A stretch of 64,000 nucleotides of DNA from NCBI RefSeq assembly GCF_000688415.1, contig NZ_JIAH01000002.1, positions 1 through 64,000 on the forward strand. The letters run 5' to 3'. The stretch comes from Corynebacterium pseudodiphtheriticum DSM 44287 (GTDB lineage: Bacteria > Actinomycetota > Actinomycetes > Mycobacteriales > Mycobacteriaceae). The position numbers and the translations under genes are program-made. Below are positions 1 through 7,952 of this stretch, in pieces (within the stretch, counting starts at the first letter, position 1; each line of letters opens with the position of its first letter). The notes below the pieces were generated by a model. It was given only the letters and a program-made list of their open reading frames with translations, searched no databases and was not told the origin of the DNA.

Positions 1-154
1 GTAGTGCTTGGTAGCCACCTTCTCGATAGCGGTGGAGTAGTTCGCGGATCCAGCGGGTGCTGACGTTAAAGAGTGCGGCGGCATCTTTATGACTCATGCC
101 GGTCGCGAGGATGGTTTCGACGATGACTTTGTTGGAAGTGTGTTTCTTGCCCAT
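1..154 (-). CDS. IS481-like transposase, N-terminal part (runs off left edge)
   Basis: The reverse strand from an ATG at 154 reads 51 codons to the window edge. The peptide starts MGKKHTSNKVIVET and continues with a helix-turn-helix ending in a RYREGGYQAL-type stretch. This resembles the N-terminal DNA-binding region of IS481/IS3-type transposases; the catalytic DDE part lies outside the window. The gene is preceded by a series of GCGGAA-containing repeats that look like the element's end. Family assignment is by remembered resemblance of the HTH only. Whether the element is intact cannot be judged here. Confidence 0.7.
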   Translation of the reverse strand, partial: MGKKHTSNKVIVETILATGMSHKDAAALFNVSTRWIRELLHRYREGGYQAL

Positions 155-166
155 GCTCTATTTTGG

Positions 167-328
167 GCGGAAGTATGTCTCGCTACATCCTAAGGTGGTG
201 CGTGTGTCCTCATTGTCCCTGTTGGGGTGGTTGTGTGAGAACAGCGGAACGATGTTGTGGCACATCAGAGCCTTGAGGGGCGGAAGGATGTCGTGAGACA
301 GAGCGGAACGATGTCATGGAATCAGACA
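167..328. repeat. Reiterated GCGGAANGATGT motifs at the transposon end
   Basis: Four related copies of GCGGAA followed by NATGT lie at 167, 244, 280 and 303; the last two are exactly 23 bp apart. The last two copies also share an AGACA tail. They sit just outside the transposase start, so they are probably transposase-binding sites at the insertion sequence end, with the boundary near 328. The boundary is inferred; no target duplication can be checked because the other end is outside the window. Confidence 0.55.
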
Positions 329-349
329 CCTCCGGGCGCACACAGAAGA

Positions 350-390
350 GCTCGGATTATCACTATGACGCGGTGATGATCCGGGCTTTT
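350..390 (+). terminator. Rho-independent terminator-like hairpin
   Basis: Arms GCTCGGATTATCAC (350-363) and GTGATGATCCGGGC (373-386) pair with two G-T wobbles around a 9-nt loop, followed by TTTT. It lies between the insertion sequence end and the siderophore promoter. It probably belonged to a gene to the left now separated by the insertion. Confidence 0.65.
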
Positions 391-496
391 GTATGTCTCT
401 TTTAAGGGCTGTAATTTCGGATTCTCGGTTAAATGTTGAAGCGAGAACCTGCAATAAAAGTGCGGGTTTTGCTGTGAGTTATTTATTCATATTTTG

Positions 497-525
497 TTGA
501 CTATTCCGAAAGCCTAAGATAATTT
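497..525 (+). promoter_or_regulatory. Promoter of the siderophore uptake operon
   Basis: A -35 hexamer TTGACT (497-502) and a -10 hexamer TAATTT (520-525) are separated by 17 bp. The predicted transcription start falls near 532, about 80 nt upstream of the binding-protein gene, right beside a DtxR-like box. Confidence 0.6.
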
Positions 526-533
526 GCTTTGTG

Positions 534-552
534 TCAGGTTAATCTAAGAAAC
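534..552 (+). promoter_or_regulatory. Candidate DtxR iron-repressor box
   Basis: The 19-bp site starting TCAGGTTAATCTAAG matches the DtxR/IdeR consensus (TTAGGTTAGCCTAACCTAA) at about 13 of 19 positions, best in the central AGGTTA..CTAA. It overlaps the predicted transcription start of a siderophore importer, the expected place for iron-dependent repression. Binding is inferred, not shown. Confidence 0.5.
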
Positions 553-614
553 CTGTGATCAACTCATGATAATTTGCCCGAACTCGCAGTGAGGGTTCAG
601 GAGGAGACCGATTA

Positions 615-1616
615 ATGACTAAGACGACTGCGAAATTAGCGAAAACTATCGCTACTGTCTGTGCCGCCGGATTGGTAGTGGCAGGGTGCAGCAGCGCTGA
701 TGAGACAAACACTGCTGGTGAGTCCAATACGAGCGCTGATTCAGCTGCTTCTGCAGAAGGCAAATTTACCGTCACCGATAACAACGGTGAGATAGAGCTG
801 GACGCCATGCCAGAAAATATTGTTGTTTTGGACTACTCCGTCCTGGACGTGATTGATTCTCTGGGCAAGGGCGATTCTGTCGTGCTTACTCCAACCAGCA
901 ACAATCCACCAGCGTTTGCAGAAGAATATGCTGATACTGCAGAGGCCGGCGGAATGAGCGAGCCGGACTTGGAAGCTATCGCCTCTGCTGAGCCAGATGT
1001 CATTTTGATGGGTGCGCGTACTGCTCGCGAACCATCCCTGGTGGAAGAGTTGGGCAAGATTGCTCCTGCTTTGGACTACTCCACCGACTACACCGAGGGC
1101 AGCTTGGACCTGAACCTGGAGACCGCCCATAACTTGGCTGGTCTGTTCGGTGAGGACGTGCAGAAACAAGCGAACGAAAAGATCGAGGCTATCCAGAAGC
1201 GTGCCGACGAACTGAAGGAGAAAGTTGAGGCTGAAGACCTGAACGCTCTGATCCTGATGACGAACGGTGGCGAGACCCACGCTTTCGCTCCGGGTTCCCG
1301 TTTCGGCGCGATTCACAATGCATTCGGCTTCAAAGAAGCTGCAGAAGTAAAGATGGATGGTCGCTACGGTGAGGTCGTCTCCTTCGAATACATTGCGGAC
1401 GCTGACCCGGACTACATCTTCGTCATTGACCGTGACGCAGCCCGTGGTTCTGATGAAGCTACCGCCGAGGCAACCCTGGATAACCCACTGGTTCAGGGCA
1501 CCAAGGCAGCAGAGAACGACAATATCGTCTACCTGTCGCCTGAACTGTGGTACTTGATGGGCGGTGGCATCAACAACGTTGACGCCATGATCGACGAAGT
1601 CGAAGCAGCGCTCTAG
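615..1616 (+). CDS. Siderophore ABC transporter substrate-binding lipoprotein (FecB/CeuA type)
   Basis: This 333-residue lipoprotein would capture an iron-siderophore complex outside the membrane and hand it to the permeases encoded downstream. A signal peptide ends in a lipobox LVVAGC with the lipidated cysteine at residue 25, followed by a Ser/Thr/Ala-rich tether to about residue 48 and then a class III periplasmic-binding fold (two lobes with a long central helix near residues 180-215). The family usually runs 300-340 residues, so it is full length. The ATG at 615 follows a GGAGGAGA ribosome site. It leads a four-gene operon with the DtxR-like box upstream. The ligand (catecholate or other) cannot be read from sequence. 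Confidence 0.9.
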   Translation: MTKTTAKLAKTIATVCAAGLVVAGCSSADETNTAGESNTSADSAASAEGKFTVTDNNGEIELDAMPENIVVLDYSVLDVIDSLGKGDSVVLTPTSNNPPAFAEEYADTAEAGGMSEPDLEAIASAEPDVILMGARTAREPSLVEELGKIAPALDYSTDYTEGSLDLNLETAHNLAGLFGEDVQKQANEKIEAIQKRADELKEKVEAEDLNALILMTNGGETHAFAPGSRFGAIHNAFGFKEAAEVKMDGRYGEVVSFEYIADADPDYIFVIDRDAARGSDEATAEATLDNPLVQGTKAAENDNIVYLSPELWYLMGGGINNVDAMIDEVEAAL

Positions 1617-1625
1617 TATTTCCTG

Positions 1626-2567
1626 ATGAAACTTTTGCACCGTTGGTGGGCTATGCCCCTGGCCATAGGCATTCTCATTGCCTTGGCAGGGGCTAGTATC
1701 ATGATTGGCGCCGCTGACTTTGACTGGGAGCTACTACGCCAATCACGCTTGCCGCGCACAGCCGCAGTCCTGCTGGCTGGGTCTGCGCTAGCGATGGCTG
1801 GTTTGCTGATGCAACTGCTGACACAAAACCGCTTTGTGGAACCATCGACTGTCGGCACTACAGAATCAGCCGCGCTTGGTTTGCTGTTGATCACTATCTT
1901 TGCGCCAGCCTCGCCTATTTTTGTCAAAATGGCGGTCGCTTGTGTGGCTGCTATCGCCGGTACAGCGTTGTTCATTTTCACAATCGGTCGCCTGCGCCAC
2001 CGCAAGGGCTTCATCGTGCCGTTGGTCGGCATCATGATCGGTACCGTTATCGGTGCGATCTCGACGTTTATTGCCCTGGACGTGGATCTCATTCAGTCTC
2101 TTAATGCCTGGCAATTAGGCTCTTTCGCCGGCACAATCGTCGGACGCTGGGAGCTGCTGATGTTGGTCGCGGTGATGCTGGTGATCTCTTATTTCGTCGC
2201 CGATCGGTTCACCTTGTTGGGGCTGGGTAAAAGCTACGCCATTAACGCTGGCATTAACTTCAAACGCACAGAAACCCTCGGGCTGGTTATTGTGGCGATT
2301 ACCGCGGCGATCGTTGTTACGGTAATTGGTTCTTTGCCATTTTTGGGTTTGGTGGTGCCCAACATAGTCTCACTGTATTTCGGGGATAATGCGCGACGCT
2401 CCCTGCCATGGGTGATGATCCTTGGCGCCGGTTTTACTTTGGTCTGTGATCTAGCCGGACGCCTGCTGCGCTATCCATTTGAAATTCCGGTGGGTACGGT
2501 CGTCGGCGTCGTCGGTGGTGCGATCTTCTTGGTCATTTTGCTCCGGAGGCATCAGCATGCACGCTAA
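1626..2567 (+). CDS. FecCD-family siderophore ABC transporter permease (first subunit)
   Basis: A 313-residue inner-membrane permease with eight to ten hydrophobic segments, typical of the BtuC/FecCD family. The start lies 9 nt after the binding-protein stop. The signature stretch before the last helices, GSLPFLGLVVPNIVSLYFG, matches the family's conserved region that contacts the ATPase. It would form the channel as a heterodimer with the next gene product. Its 3' end overlaps the next gene by 11 nt, indicating translational coupling. Confidence 0.9.
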   Translation: MKLLHRWWAMPLAIGILIALAGASIMIGAADFDWELLRQSRLPRTAAVLLAGSALAMAGLLMQLLTQNRFVEPSTVGTTESAALGLLLITIFAPASPIFVKMAVACVAAIAGTALFIFTIGRLRHRKGFIVPLVGIMIGTVIGAISTFIALDVDLIQSLNAWQLGSFAGTIVGRWELLMLVAVMLVISYFVADRFTLLGLGKSYAINAGINFKRTETLGLVIVAITAAIVVTVIGSLPFLGLVVPNIVSLYFGDNARRSLPWVMILGAGFTLVCDLAGRLLRYPFEIPVGTVVGVVGGAIFLVILLRRHQHAR

Positions 2568-3522
2568 CCACAAACGTACACTGACGTTGTCTATCCTGCT
2601 CGTTCTAGCGCTGGTGAGTTTGGGGCTGTTCCTGGCTTGGGATTTGCCGAAAGCTTGGCAGTGGGCCCTAGAACGCCGCGCCTACATCGCTGGTGGGCTC
2701 ATTGTCGTCGCTACATCCATCGGCTTGTCGACGGTGTTGTTTCAGACTATTACCGCCAACCGAATTTTAACCCCGTCACTGATGGGCTTTGATGCCCTTT
2801 ATATCCTGCTGCAAACCGCGTTGGTGTATTTCTTTGGGCTCAGCGCGCTTTCGCCGTGGGAAGCACGGGGGCTATTCGCGGTGGAAGTTGGCATCATGGT
2901 TGGCTTTGCCATCCTGCTGTATGCACTGATGTTCCGCGGCGGTCGTACCAGCTTGGATCTATTGTTACTAGTGGGCATTGTCTTCGGAGTCTTTTTCCGT
3001 AGCGTGTCCTCGCTGCTGCAGCGGCTGATTGATCCGGGTTTGCATGCTGCGCTGCAAGATAGATTTTTCGCGAATTTTAGCTACGTCGACAAGAATTTGT
3101 TGTGGGTGACCACCGCGCTCACCATTGGTTGCGCGGCTGTGATGTGGCGCAAACGCCGCATTTACGACACGCTGTTGCTGGGCCGAGATATTTCGGTGAA
3201 CTTGGGTATCAATTACCGACGCGAAGTCATTATCACTTTGGTGTTGATCGCGGTGCTGGTGTCTAGTTCAACGGCGCTCGTCGGCCCGGTACTGTTCTTT
3301 GGTTTGCTGGTCGCGCACTTGTCGTACCAGCTGATGCGTACTGATCGCCATGCGTGGACACTTCCTGGCGCTGTGCTGATTGGTATTACCGCGTTACTAG
3401 CCGGCCAGTTTATCTTGGGTCAAGTCTTTGCGTTTAATACTGCGCTGTCGATTATCATCGAACTCTTCGGTGGCCTGGCCTTCTTGTACTTGTTGCTCCG
3501 GAAAGGTGGAATCAACAAATGA
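2557..3522 (+). CDS. FecCD-family siderophore ABC transporter permease (second subunit)
   Basis: A 321-residue partner permease with multiple transmembrane helices and the family motif region ALVGPVLFFGLLVAHLSYQL. The start was placed at ATG 2557 because a GGAGG ribosome site lies at 2545-2549; upstream in-frame codons to 2479 lie inside the preceding gene in another frame and are unlikely to be used. The stop overlaps the ATPase start by 4 nt (ATGA). Heterodimeric permeases of this pattern are typical of CeuBC/YclNO-type importers. Confidence 0.9.
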   Translation: MHANHKRTLTLSILLVLALVSLGLFLAWDLPKAWQWALERRAYIAGGLIVVATSIGLSTVLFQTITANRILTPSLMGFDALYILLQTALVYFFGLSALSPWEARGLFAVEVGIMVGFAILLYALMFRGGRTSLDLLLLVGIVFGVFFRSVSSLLQRLIDPGLHAALQDRFFANFSYVDKNLLWVTTALTIGCAAVMWRKRRIYDTLLLGRDISVNLGINYRREVIITLVLIAVLVSSSTALVGPVLFFGLLVAHLSYQLMRTDRHAWTLPGAVLIGITALLAGQFILGQVFAFNTALSIIIELFGGLAFLYLLLRKGGINK

Positions 3523-4277
3523 TCCGCATCGAAGACGTCACCAAACGCTACGACGAGCACACCGTCGTCGATAATATTTCCACCACGATCCCGCGTGGTA
3601 AATTCACCTCGGTAATTGGGCCGAATGGTGCGGGTAAGTCCACTTTGCTGCAGATGATCGCTCGCCTGGAACCAATTACCGAAGGTGCGGTGCTAATTGA
3701 TGATCTGGATGTATCCACCACTCCAGGCCCAGAGCTGGCACGCACTATGTCGATCCTGCGGCAGGAAAACCACCTGGTGGTACGCCTGACGGTACGCGAG
3801 CTGGTGGAATTCGGGCGTTTCCCTCACACGCAAGGTCGACTGACCGCAGACGATAAAAAATACGTTGATGACGCCATTGAACAGATGGGCCTGGAGCACA
3901 TGGCCGATCATGCGTTGGATGAGTTATCCGGTGGACAGCGACAACGGGCTTTCGTCGCCATGGTGTTAGCGCAGGATACTGACTATATTCTGCTGGATGA
4001 GCCGCTGAATAACTTGGATATGCGTTACGCAGTGTCCATGATGAAAATGCTGCGTAAAGCGTGCGATGAGCAGGGGAAAACCATCGTGGTGGTGATCCAT
4101 GACATTAATTTTGCGGCGGCATATTCGGATCACATTATTGCGCTGAAGCATGGTCAACTTGTGCATGCGGGATCGCCGGGTGAGATCATGAATAAAGAAG
4201 TTATGCGCTCTATTTACGACATGGATATGCAAATCGAACTGTTTAACCAGAACCCGGTGGCTATCTATTTCCGCTAA
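3519..4277 (+). CDS. Siderophore ABC transporter ATP-binding protein (FecE/CeuD type)
   Basis: A cytoplasmic 252-residue ATPase that powers the importer. Walker A GPNGAGKST is at residues 34-42, the signature LSGGQRQR at 136-143 and Walker B YILLDEP at 156-162, followed by the switch histidine in VVVIHDINFA. Length and motif spacing are normal for FepC/FecE proteins. It is the last gene of the operon. No clear terminator was seen before the next gene, which starts 45 nt downstream behind its own GTGAGGAG ribosome site. Confidence 0.92.
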   Translation: MIRIEDVTKRYDEHTVVDNISTTIPRGKFTSVIGPNGAGKSTLLQMIARLEPITEGAVLIDDLDVSTTPGPELARTMSILRQENHLVVRLTVRELVEFGRFPHTQGRLTADDKKYVDDAIEQMGLEHMADHALDELSGGQRQRAFVAMVLAQDTDYILLDEPLNNLDMRYAVSMMKMLRKACDEQGKTIVVVIHDINFAAAYSDHIIALKHGQLVHAGSPGEIMNKEVMRSIYDMDMQIELFNQNPVAIYFR

Positions 4278-4321
4278 ACTTGAGGCAGGTTCACGAGTAA
4301 AACCAGCTGTGAGGAGCACAT

Positions 4322-4780
4322 ATGTTATCCAAGCAAGATGCAGGCATCATTATTGATGAATTGCGCCAAGAAAAGGGCTTGAGCTGGTCAGAGCTTGCCG
4401 AGCGCGCCGAGTGCCCGAATGTCTGGCTAGTTTCTGCTGTGTTGGGTATGCACCCAGTGCCAGAAGAGGTTGCGGAGTTTTTACGCAAAGAACTCGAGCT
4501 TGACGACGAGCTGGTCAAGGCTTTGCGCAGGCAGCCAACCCGCGTTCCGGAGCGTGAAATCGCCACGGACCCGACCATTTATCGTTTCCATGAACTCATC
4601 GACGTCTACGGCCCGGCCTTGAAGGCGTTGATTCATGATGAATTCGGCGACGGAATTATGAGCGCGATCAATTGCAGCCTTGATTTCAAGCGCGTGGAAC
4701 ACCCTGGTGGCGACCGCGTACACATCACCATCGACGGCAAGTACCTGCCCTATGACTGGGTACAGTCCGATAAGCAGTAG
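4322..4780 (+). CDS. cynS: Cyanate hydratase (cyanase)
   Basis: This enzyme converts cyanate and bicarbonate to ammonia and carbon dioxide. The 152-residue protein has the N-terminal helical domain and the C-terminal catalytic domain; the expected catalytic residues are R88 and E91 in YRFHEL and S114 in MSAIN. The C-terminal GKYLPYDW matches the family end. The ATG at 4322 follows a GAGGAG site. It lies behind the siderophore operon without an obvious functional link and might be read through from it. It detoxifies cyanate or supplies nitrogen; no transporter or carbonic anhydrase gene is next to it. Confidence 0.95.
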   Translation: MLSKQDAGIIIDELRQEKGLSWSELAERAECPNVWLVSAVLGMHPVPEEVAEFLRKELELDDELVKALRRQPTRVPEREIATDPTIYRFHELIDVYGPALKALIHDEFGDGIMSAINCSLDFKRVEHPGGDRVHITIDGKYLPYDWVQSDKQ

Positions 4781-4882
4781 GTGTTAGTTTCTGCTGCGGG
4801 CTGGAGTCTTTAGCAAGCCCGCCCGCGGTCCTGGCGCAACGGTAAAATTTTCCTAGAGGTACCCGTGCGAAAGGACTCCGCA

Positions 4883-5509
4883 ATGCACACTGACAGCACA
4901 CATTCTGATAGTAACGTTCCCGGCCACCACAATTCTGCGCACCATGCGCCGTCGGCTGCCGCGATGGAGGATCGTTATGCCAGCAATGAGCGTGTGTGGT
5001 CCGGGGATCCGAATGCGGCGCTGCTGAACGCGGTTGCAGGCATGGGGCTGGATGGTGCGAGCCCGCGCACCGCGTTGGATATCGGCTGCGGCGAGGGAGC
5101 AGACGCCGTGTGGTTGGCGCAGCAGGGTTGGCAGGTCACGGCCATTGATCATGCCCCGACCGCCGTGCGCCGCGCTGAGGAGTTGGCGGCCGAAAACGGC
5201 GTGCAGGTCGACGCACGAGCGGTGAGCTTCCAGGATTTTGAACGAGCCATGTTTGATTTGGTCATCTGCTTTTTCGGGCAGCTTAGCGACGACGATGTGC
5301 CCAAGCTGGAATCGTTGGTTGCGCCGGGTGGCTGGTTGATTTTTGTGCACCACGATATGGAATCCGAGAAGTACCTGATGCCAGCGCGCCTGAAAGAACA
5401 GCTGACGGAGTTGGAACTTGTCGACGACTACGTGTTTGAAAAGAACCTCGAACGTGGCGGCGGGTCGCACCATCACCGCGATCTGGTGTTGCGCGCGCGA
5501 CGGCGCTAA
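4883..5509 (+). CDS. Class I SAM-dependent methyltransferase (SmtA/Tam type)
   Basis: A 208-residue protein with a SAM-binding loop ALDIGCGEG at residues 64-72, followed by an acidic residue after the second strand (TAIDHA). The N-terminal 30 residues are rich in His, Ser and Asn and look disordered; such His-rich tails may bind metal, but that is inference. ATG 4883 was chosen over the upstream GTG at 4865 because an AAGGA ribosome site lies between them. Such Corynebacterium proteins are usually annotated only as methyltransferases; the substrate is unknown. It may form a unit with the following membrane protein gene 27 nt downstream. Confidence 0.8.
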   Translation: MHTDSTHSDSNVPGHHNSAHHAPSAAAMEDRYASNERVWSGDPNAALLNAVAGMGLDGASPRTALDIGCGEGADAVWLAQQGWQVTAIDHAPTAVRRAEELAAENGVQVDARAVSFQDFERAMFDLVICFFGQLSDDDVPKLESLVAPGGWLIFVHHDMESEKYLMPARLKEQLTELELVDDYVFEKNLERGGGSHHHRDLVLRARRR

Positions 5510-5536
5510 AACGTGAAGCAGGATACACTGCAGAGC

Positions 5537-6223
5537 ATGCGAGTATTTTCCCAACCTGAACGGCTCCTGTTTGCTGCTAGCTCGACGATTGCCACCGCTG
5601 CCGCGGCTACCGAGCGGCACCGGTTGTTGCGGGTGTTTAAACCGCTAATCGGGGTATCGCTGGCGGGCACCGTGGTGCGCGGCTGGAGGCGTCGGCAAGC
5701 AACGGACAATGTGCTTTTGCTGGGCGCTGTGGCGGGGTCTACCTGCGGTGACGTAATTCTGCAGACTCCTCAGGCCTTGGGCCAGGATGCGAAAGCTTCC
5801 GGGAATAGTCTGAATTCCGCGGCGTTGGCTTTCGGTGTGGCACATGTGTGTTATCAGGTGCGTGCGTGGCGGCAGGGGGCGCGTGTGCATCCGGGGGTGC
5901 TGGCCGTGCACGGCGCAGGGCTGGTGGGTTTGGCCAGCCAGGCGGCCCGGCATGATCCACGTGTGCTGCCTGCGGCTGCCGGGTATGGTGGCTTGGTTGC
6001 GATGACCTCGGTGTTGGGCACGTCAGGGTTAGTGGGTGCGAAGGTTAAGAACGCTCGCTTTGCCGCTGGTTCCGTGCTGTTTTTAGTCAGTGATGCGCTG
6101 ATTCTGCTGCGGCGGATGTACCTGCAACGCCGTTTCCCTCGTGCGGTCGCGGAGATTGGCGTGATGTCGACTTACACGCTTGCCCAGCGCTTGCTTGTCG
6201 ACGGCCTCGATTCGAGCCAATAA
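5537..6223 (+). CDS. YhhN/TMEM86-family membrane protein (possible lysoplasmalogenase)
   Basis: A 228-residue, strongly hydrophobic protein with about seven to eight membrane segments. The GDVILQ stretch (about residues 70-75), FGVAHVCYQV, and a C-terminal SDALILLRR match the spaced acidic residues and the histidine conserved in the YhhN/TMEM86 family, some of whose members cleave lysoplasmalogens. Activity in this bacterium is not established. The start is uncertain: GTG 5513 would add eight residues, and neither start has a strong ribosome site. Confidence 0.65.
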   Translation: MRVFSQPERLLFAASSTIATAAAATERHRLLRVFKPLIGVSLAGTVVRGWRRRQATDNVLLLGAVAGSTCGDVILQTPQALGQDAKASGNSLNSAALAFGVAHVCYQVRAWRQGARVHPGVLAVHGAGLVGLASQAARHDPRVLPAAAGYGGLVAMTSVLGTSGLVGAKVKNARFAAGSVLFLVSDALILLRRMYLQRRFPRAVAEIGVMSTYTLAQRLLVDGLDSSQ

Positions 6224-6335
6224 ATCCCGGCTGACACAAGGAAACTGTACCGGGGTTCTCAGAGCTGCTGGTAGTAAAAACCGGTGGCGGATTAGGTTCT
6301 GGGAAAGTTAATCCCGCACAAGCCTCCACCGCAGC

Positions 6336-7112
6336 CTAACCCAGTGCTTTGCTGTATTCCAGGGCCTGCGGGAATAGCTGGTTGTTCTCCTTGTGCACGT
6401 GTAGGTGCAGGTCGCTGCGGAATTTCGCCAGGCGTTCATTCATCATCTGGTACGACGGGCAGGCATCGTTGGGTGAGGTGAAATCGTCGGTGAGTTCTGC
6501 GATGGTGCGCATGAGCGTGCCGGCGGCGTCATGTTCGGACATAAGTGCGCGTAGTTCGTGGTCCAGGTTGGTGGCTGCGGTGCCGGTGCGTTCCATGGCG
6601 GAAATTGCGGGGAAGACGAAGCGTTCTTCGCGGCTGAGGTGCTCGGACATTTCCTCGACGACGGTGTCGAAGAATTCTTTTACTTTTGCCAGTTCCGGGT
6701 GTGCATCGCCGTGCACGCGAGCGACTTTATGCACGAGCTCCTGCAATTCCGGCATTTCGAGCCAGCAGTAGGAGTGGTGGATGTCGACGATGTCGTGCGC
6801 TTGTGCAGAGAGTACCCGGGCGTTGGCATGCGGTGTAGCCTCATCGCTGTGCTTGTCGACGCCTGCTGCTGTGGCTGGATCGGCAGGGCTGGCGTCGGCA
6901 TGAGCCTGCTGGTTGGTTGGTAACTGGGCATCCTGCAGCGTGCCGATGAGGTGCTCGACGGGGATTTCTGCATCCTGGGCTGCCTGGTGTAGCGTGCGGT
7001 GGCCGTTGCAGCAGAAATCGATGCGGAATTTTTCGAAAATCTGCGAGTAGCCATAGTCGGTATTGACGATCTCGCGCAGGGTGGTCTCGGGGCGAAATTC
7101 CAGCGTGTTCAT
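6336..7112 (-). CDS. ric: RIC/ScdA-type di-iron iron-sulfur cluster repair protein
   Basis: A 258-residue cytoplasmic protein predicted to help repair iron-sulfur centres after nitrosative or oxidative damage. The N-terminal ScdA domain carries the paired cysteines IDFCCNG (residues 31-37). The hemerythrin-like domain has the di-iron ligands as spaced histidines and glutamates (HHSYCW, EHLSREE, SEHDAAG, HVHKEN). ATG 7112 fits the family N-terminus; an upstream GTG at 7178 would add 22 residues with no family likeness. Between about residues 70 and 100 there is an Ala/Thr/His-rich linker. It converges with the YhhN gene. Confidence 0.88.
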   Translation of the reverse strand: MNTLEFRPETTLREIVNTDYGYSQIFEKFRIDFCCNGHRTLHQAAQDAEIPVEHLIGTLQDAQLPTNQQAHADASPADPATAAGVDKHSDEATPHANARVLSAQAHDIVDIHHSYCWLEMPELQELVHKVARVHGDAHPELAKVKEFFDTVVEEMSEHLSREERFVFPAISAMERTGTAATNLDHELRALMSEHDAAGTLMRTIAELTDDFTSPNDACPSYQMMNERLAKFRSDLHLHVHKENNQLFPQALEYSKALG

Positions 7113-7206
7113 GGTTTCAATTTTACTCTGGTGGCCCGGGGCCGTCGCTGTGATTTTATGCGGCTTTGATTTCTTCACGGCTTTGTGAGGGTTCGGGCAT
7201 TGCGTT

Positions 7207-7386
7207 TTACCGTGTAGCGAGCAGCTCGAAAACGGAATTCCACTCTTTGCTAATTTTTGCGGCAGACTTTCTGAAGTCAGCTAGGGATGGTGCAGGATCG
7301 TGAGATCCCTGAGTCGGCATTGTCGGGGAAGGTTTCCCAGATTGAATATGGTTGGCAAACTCATCATGAATCGTTTGTATGCTCAT
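7207..7386 (-). CDS. 59-residue protein downstream of the DUF4065 gene, function unknown
   Basis: A short ORF starting MSIQTIHDEF and ending KEWNSVFELLATR. A GAGGAG ribosome site lies about 14 nt before its ATG. It begins 19 nt after the DUF4065 stop, on the same strand and one frame shifted. It has no recognised domain; the end is predicted helical with basic and aromatic residues. It could be the partner of the antitoxin-like gene, or the remains of that gene's own C-terminus after a frameshift; the sequence does not resemble a DUF4065 C-terminus to me, so the first is mildly preferred. Confidence 0.45.
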   Translation of the reverse strand: MSIQTIHDEFANHIQSGKPSPTMPTQGSHDPAPSLADFRKSAAKISKEWNSVFELLATR

Positions 7387-7405
7387 CACTCTGTTACCTG
7401 GCTCC

Positions 7406-7627
7406 TCACGGTTCAGTGTCACCCTTGGCTGCTGTCTCGGTGTGGTGGCGCAGCTGTGGGGAGACAGGGCCGTGGCGCCAGCCTTCGAATTCATCGGCAA
7501 ACAAGGGCTTGCCAGTCCATGCCAAATGCCAGCCTTGGGAGAAATAGCACAGCTTGTATAGCTTCATCTTGTCGACGCCAGGAAGCAGTTCGGTGATGTA
7601 TTGACCTATATCGAGGATTGTCGCCAT
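7406..7627 (-). CDS. Short DUF4065 (Panacea/SocA-like) protein, probably truncated
   Basis: The 73-residue product reads MATILDIGQYIT, then KMKLYKLCYFSQGWHLAWTG and FEGWRHGPVSPQL. These are the hallmark N-terminal half of the DUF4065 domain, found in proteolysis adaptors (SocA, GepA) and in the broad antitoxin PanA. Family members usually run 130-180 residues, so the second half is missing here: a TGA stop follows GDTEP. ATG 7627 is preceded by AAGGAGG at 7-8 nt, so it is probably expressed. Together with the downstream 59-residue ORF it may be a reduced toxin-antitoxin pair, but this is inference. Confidence 0.65.
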   Translation of the reverse strand: MATILDIGQYITELLPGVDKMKLYKLCYFSQGWHLAWTGKPLFADEFEGWRHGPVSPQLRHHTETAAKGDTEP

Positions 7628-7860
7628 CGTCGCCTCCTTGTTTAACGTTACTGCGGCTTCCGCGCCTTCTGAACCCCCTAGGGTTGTTGGTTTGTGCCCT
7701 CGCGTGTCGTTTCGGTGCGGGCGTTGCGGAACCATTACTAACCATTGCTTAGGCCAAACGCTAGCAAAGATCCAGAATGGGAGCGCTTGAATTTGCTCAG
7801 AATCGAAAATTTATTCGTTTAATTTTTCACAGTCATCTAATGACCATTACGGAACAATAT
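7628..7860. other. Intergenic stretch upstream of the DUF4065 gene
   Basis: No credible gene. It carries the AAGGAGG ribosome site of the DUF4065 gene at its left end and becomes AT-rich toward 7800-7860, consistent with a reverse-strand promoter and with the edge of the repeat array that begins at 7861. Confidence 0.4.
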
Positions 7861-7952
7861 GGAAAATAAGTAGCGTAGGGCGGGTAAAATAAGTAGCGTA
7901 AGTCGCGGAAAATTCGACCGATAGCATACGGAAAATAAGTAGTGTTTCTTTA
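7861..7952. repeat. Four-unit 23-bp periodic repeat array
   Basis: The motif GGAAAATAAGTAGCGT begins at 7861, 7884 (first bases GTAAAA), 7907 (only GGAAAAT kept) and 7930 (ending AGTGT). The spacing is exactly 23 bp each time; the third unit is degenerate. Such phased sites resemble multiple transposase-binding sites at the ends of Tn7/Mu-like or IS21/IS481-like elements, or iterons. No transposase or replication gene adjoins, so it may be a relic. Confidence 0.7.

Noticed and set aside
741-1640. Long reverse-strand frame opposite the siderophore-binding lipoprotein
   Set aside because: Antisense shadow with no family likeness; the plus-strand lipoprotein explains the region.
4865-4882. GTG 4865 as start of the methyltransferase
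   Set aside because: The ribosome site AAGGA lies after it and before ATG 4883.
7861-7952. CRISPR array
   Set aside because: Units are contiguous 23-bp motifs with no spacers of constant length between repeats and no cas genes.
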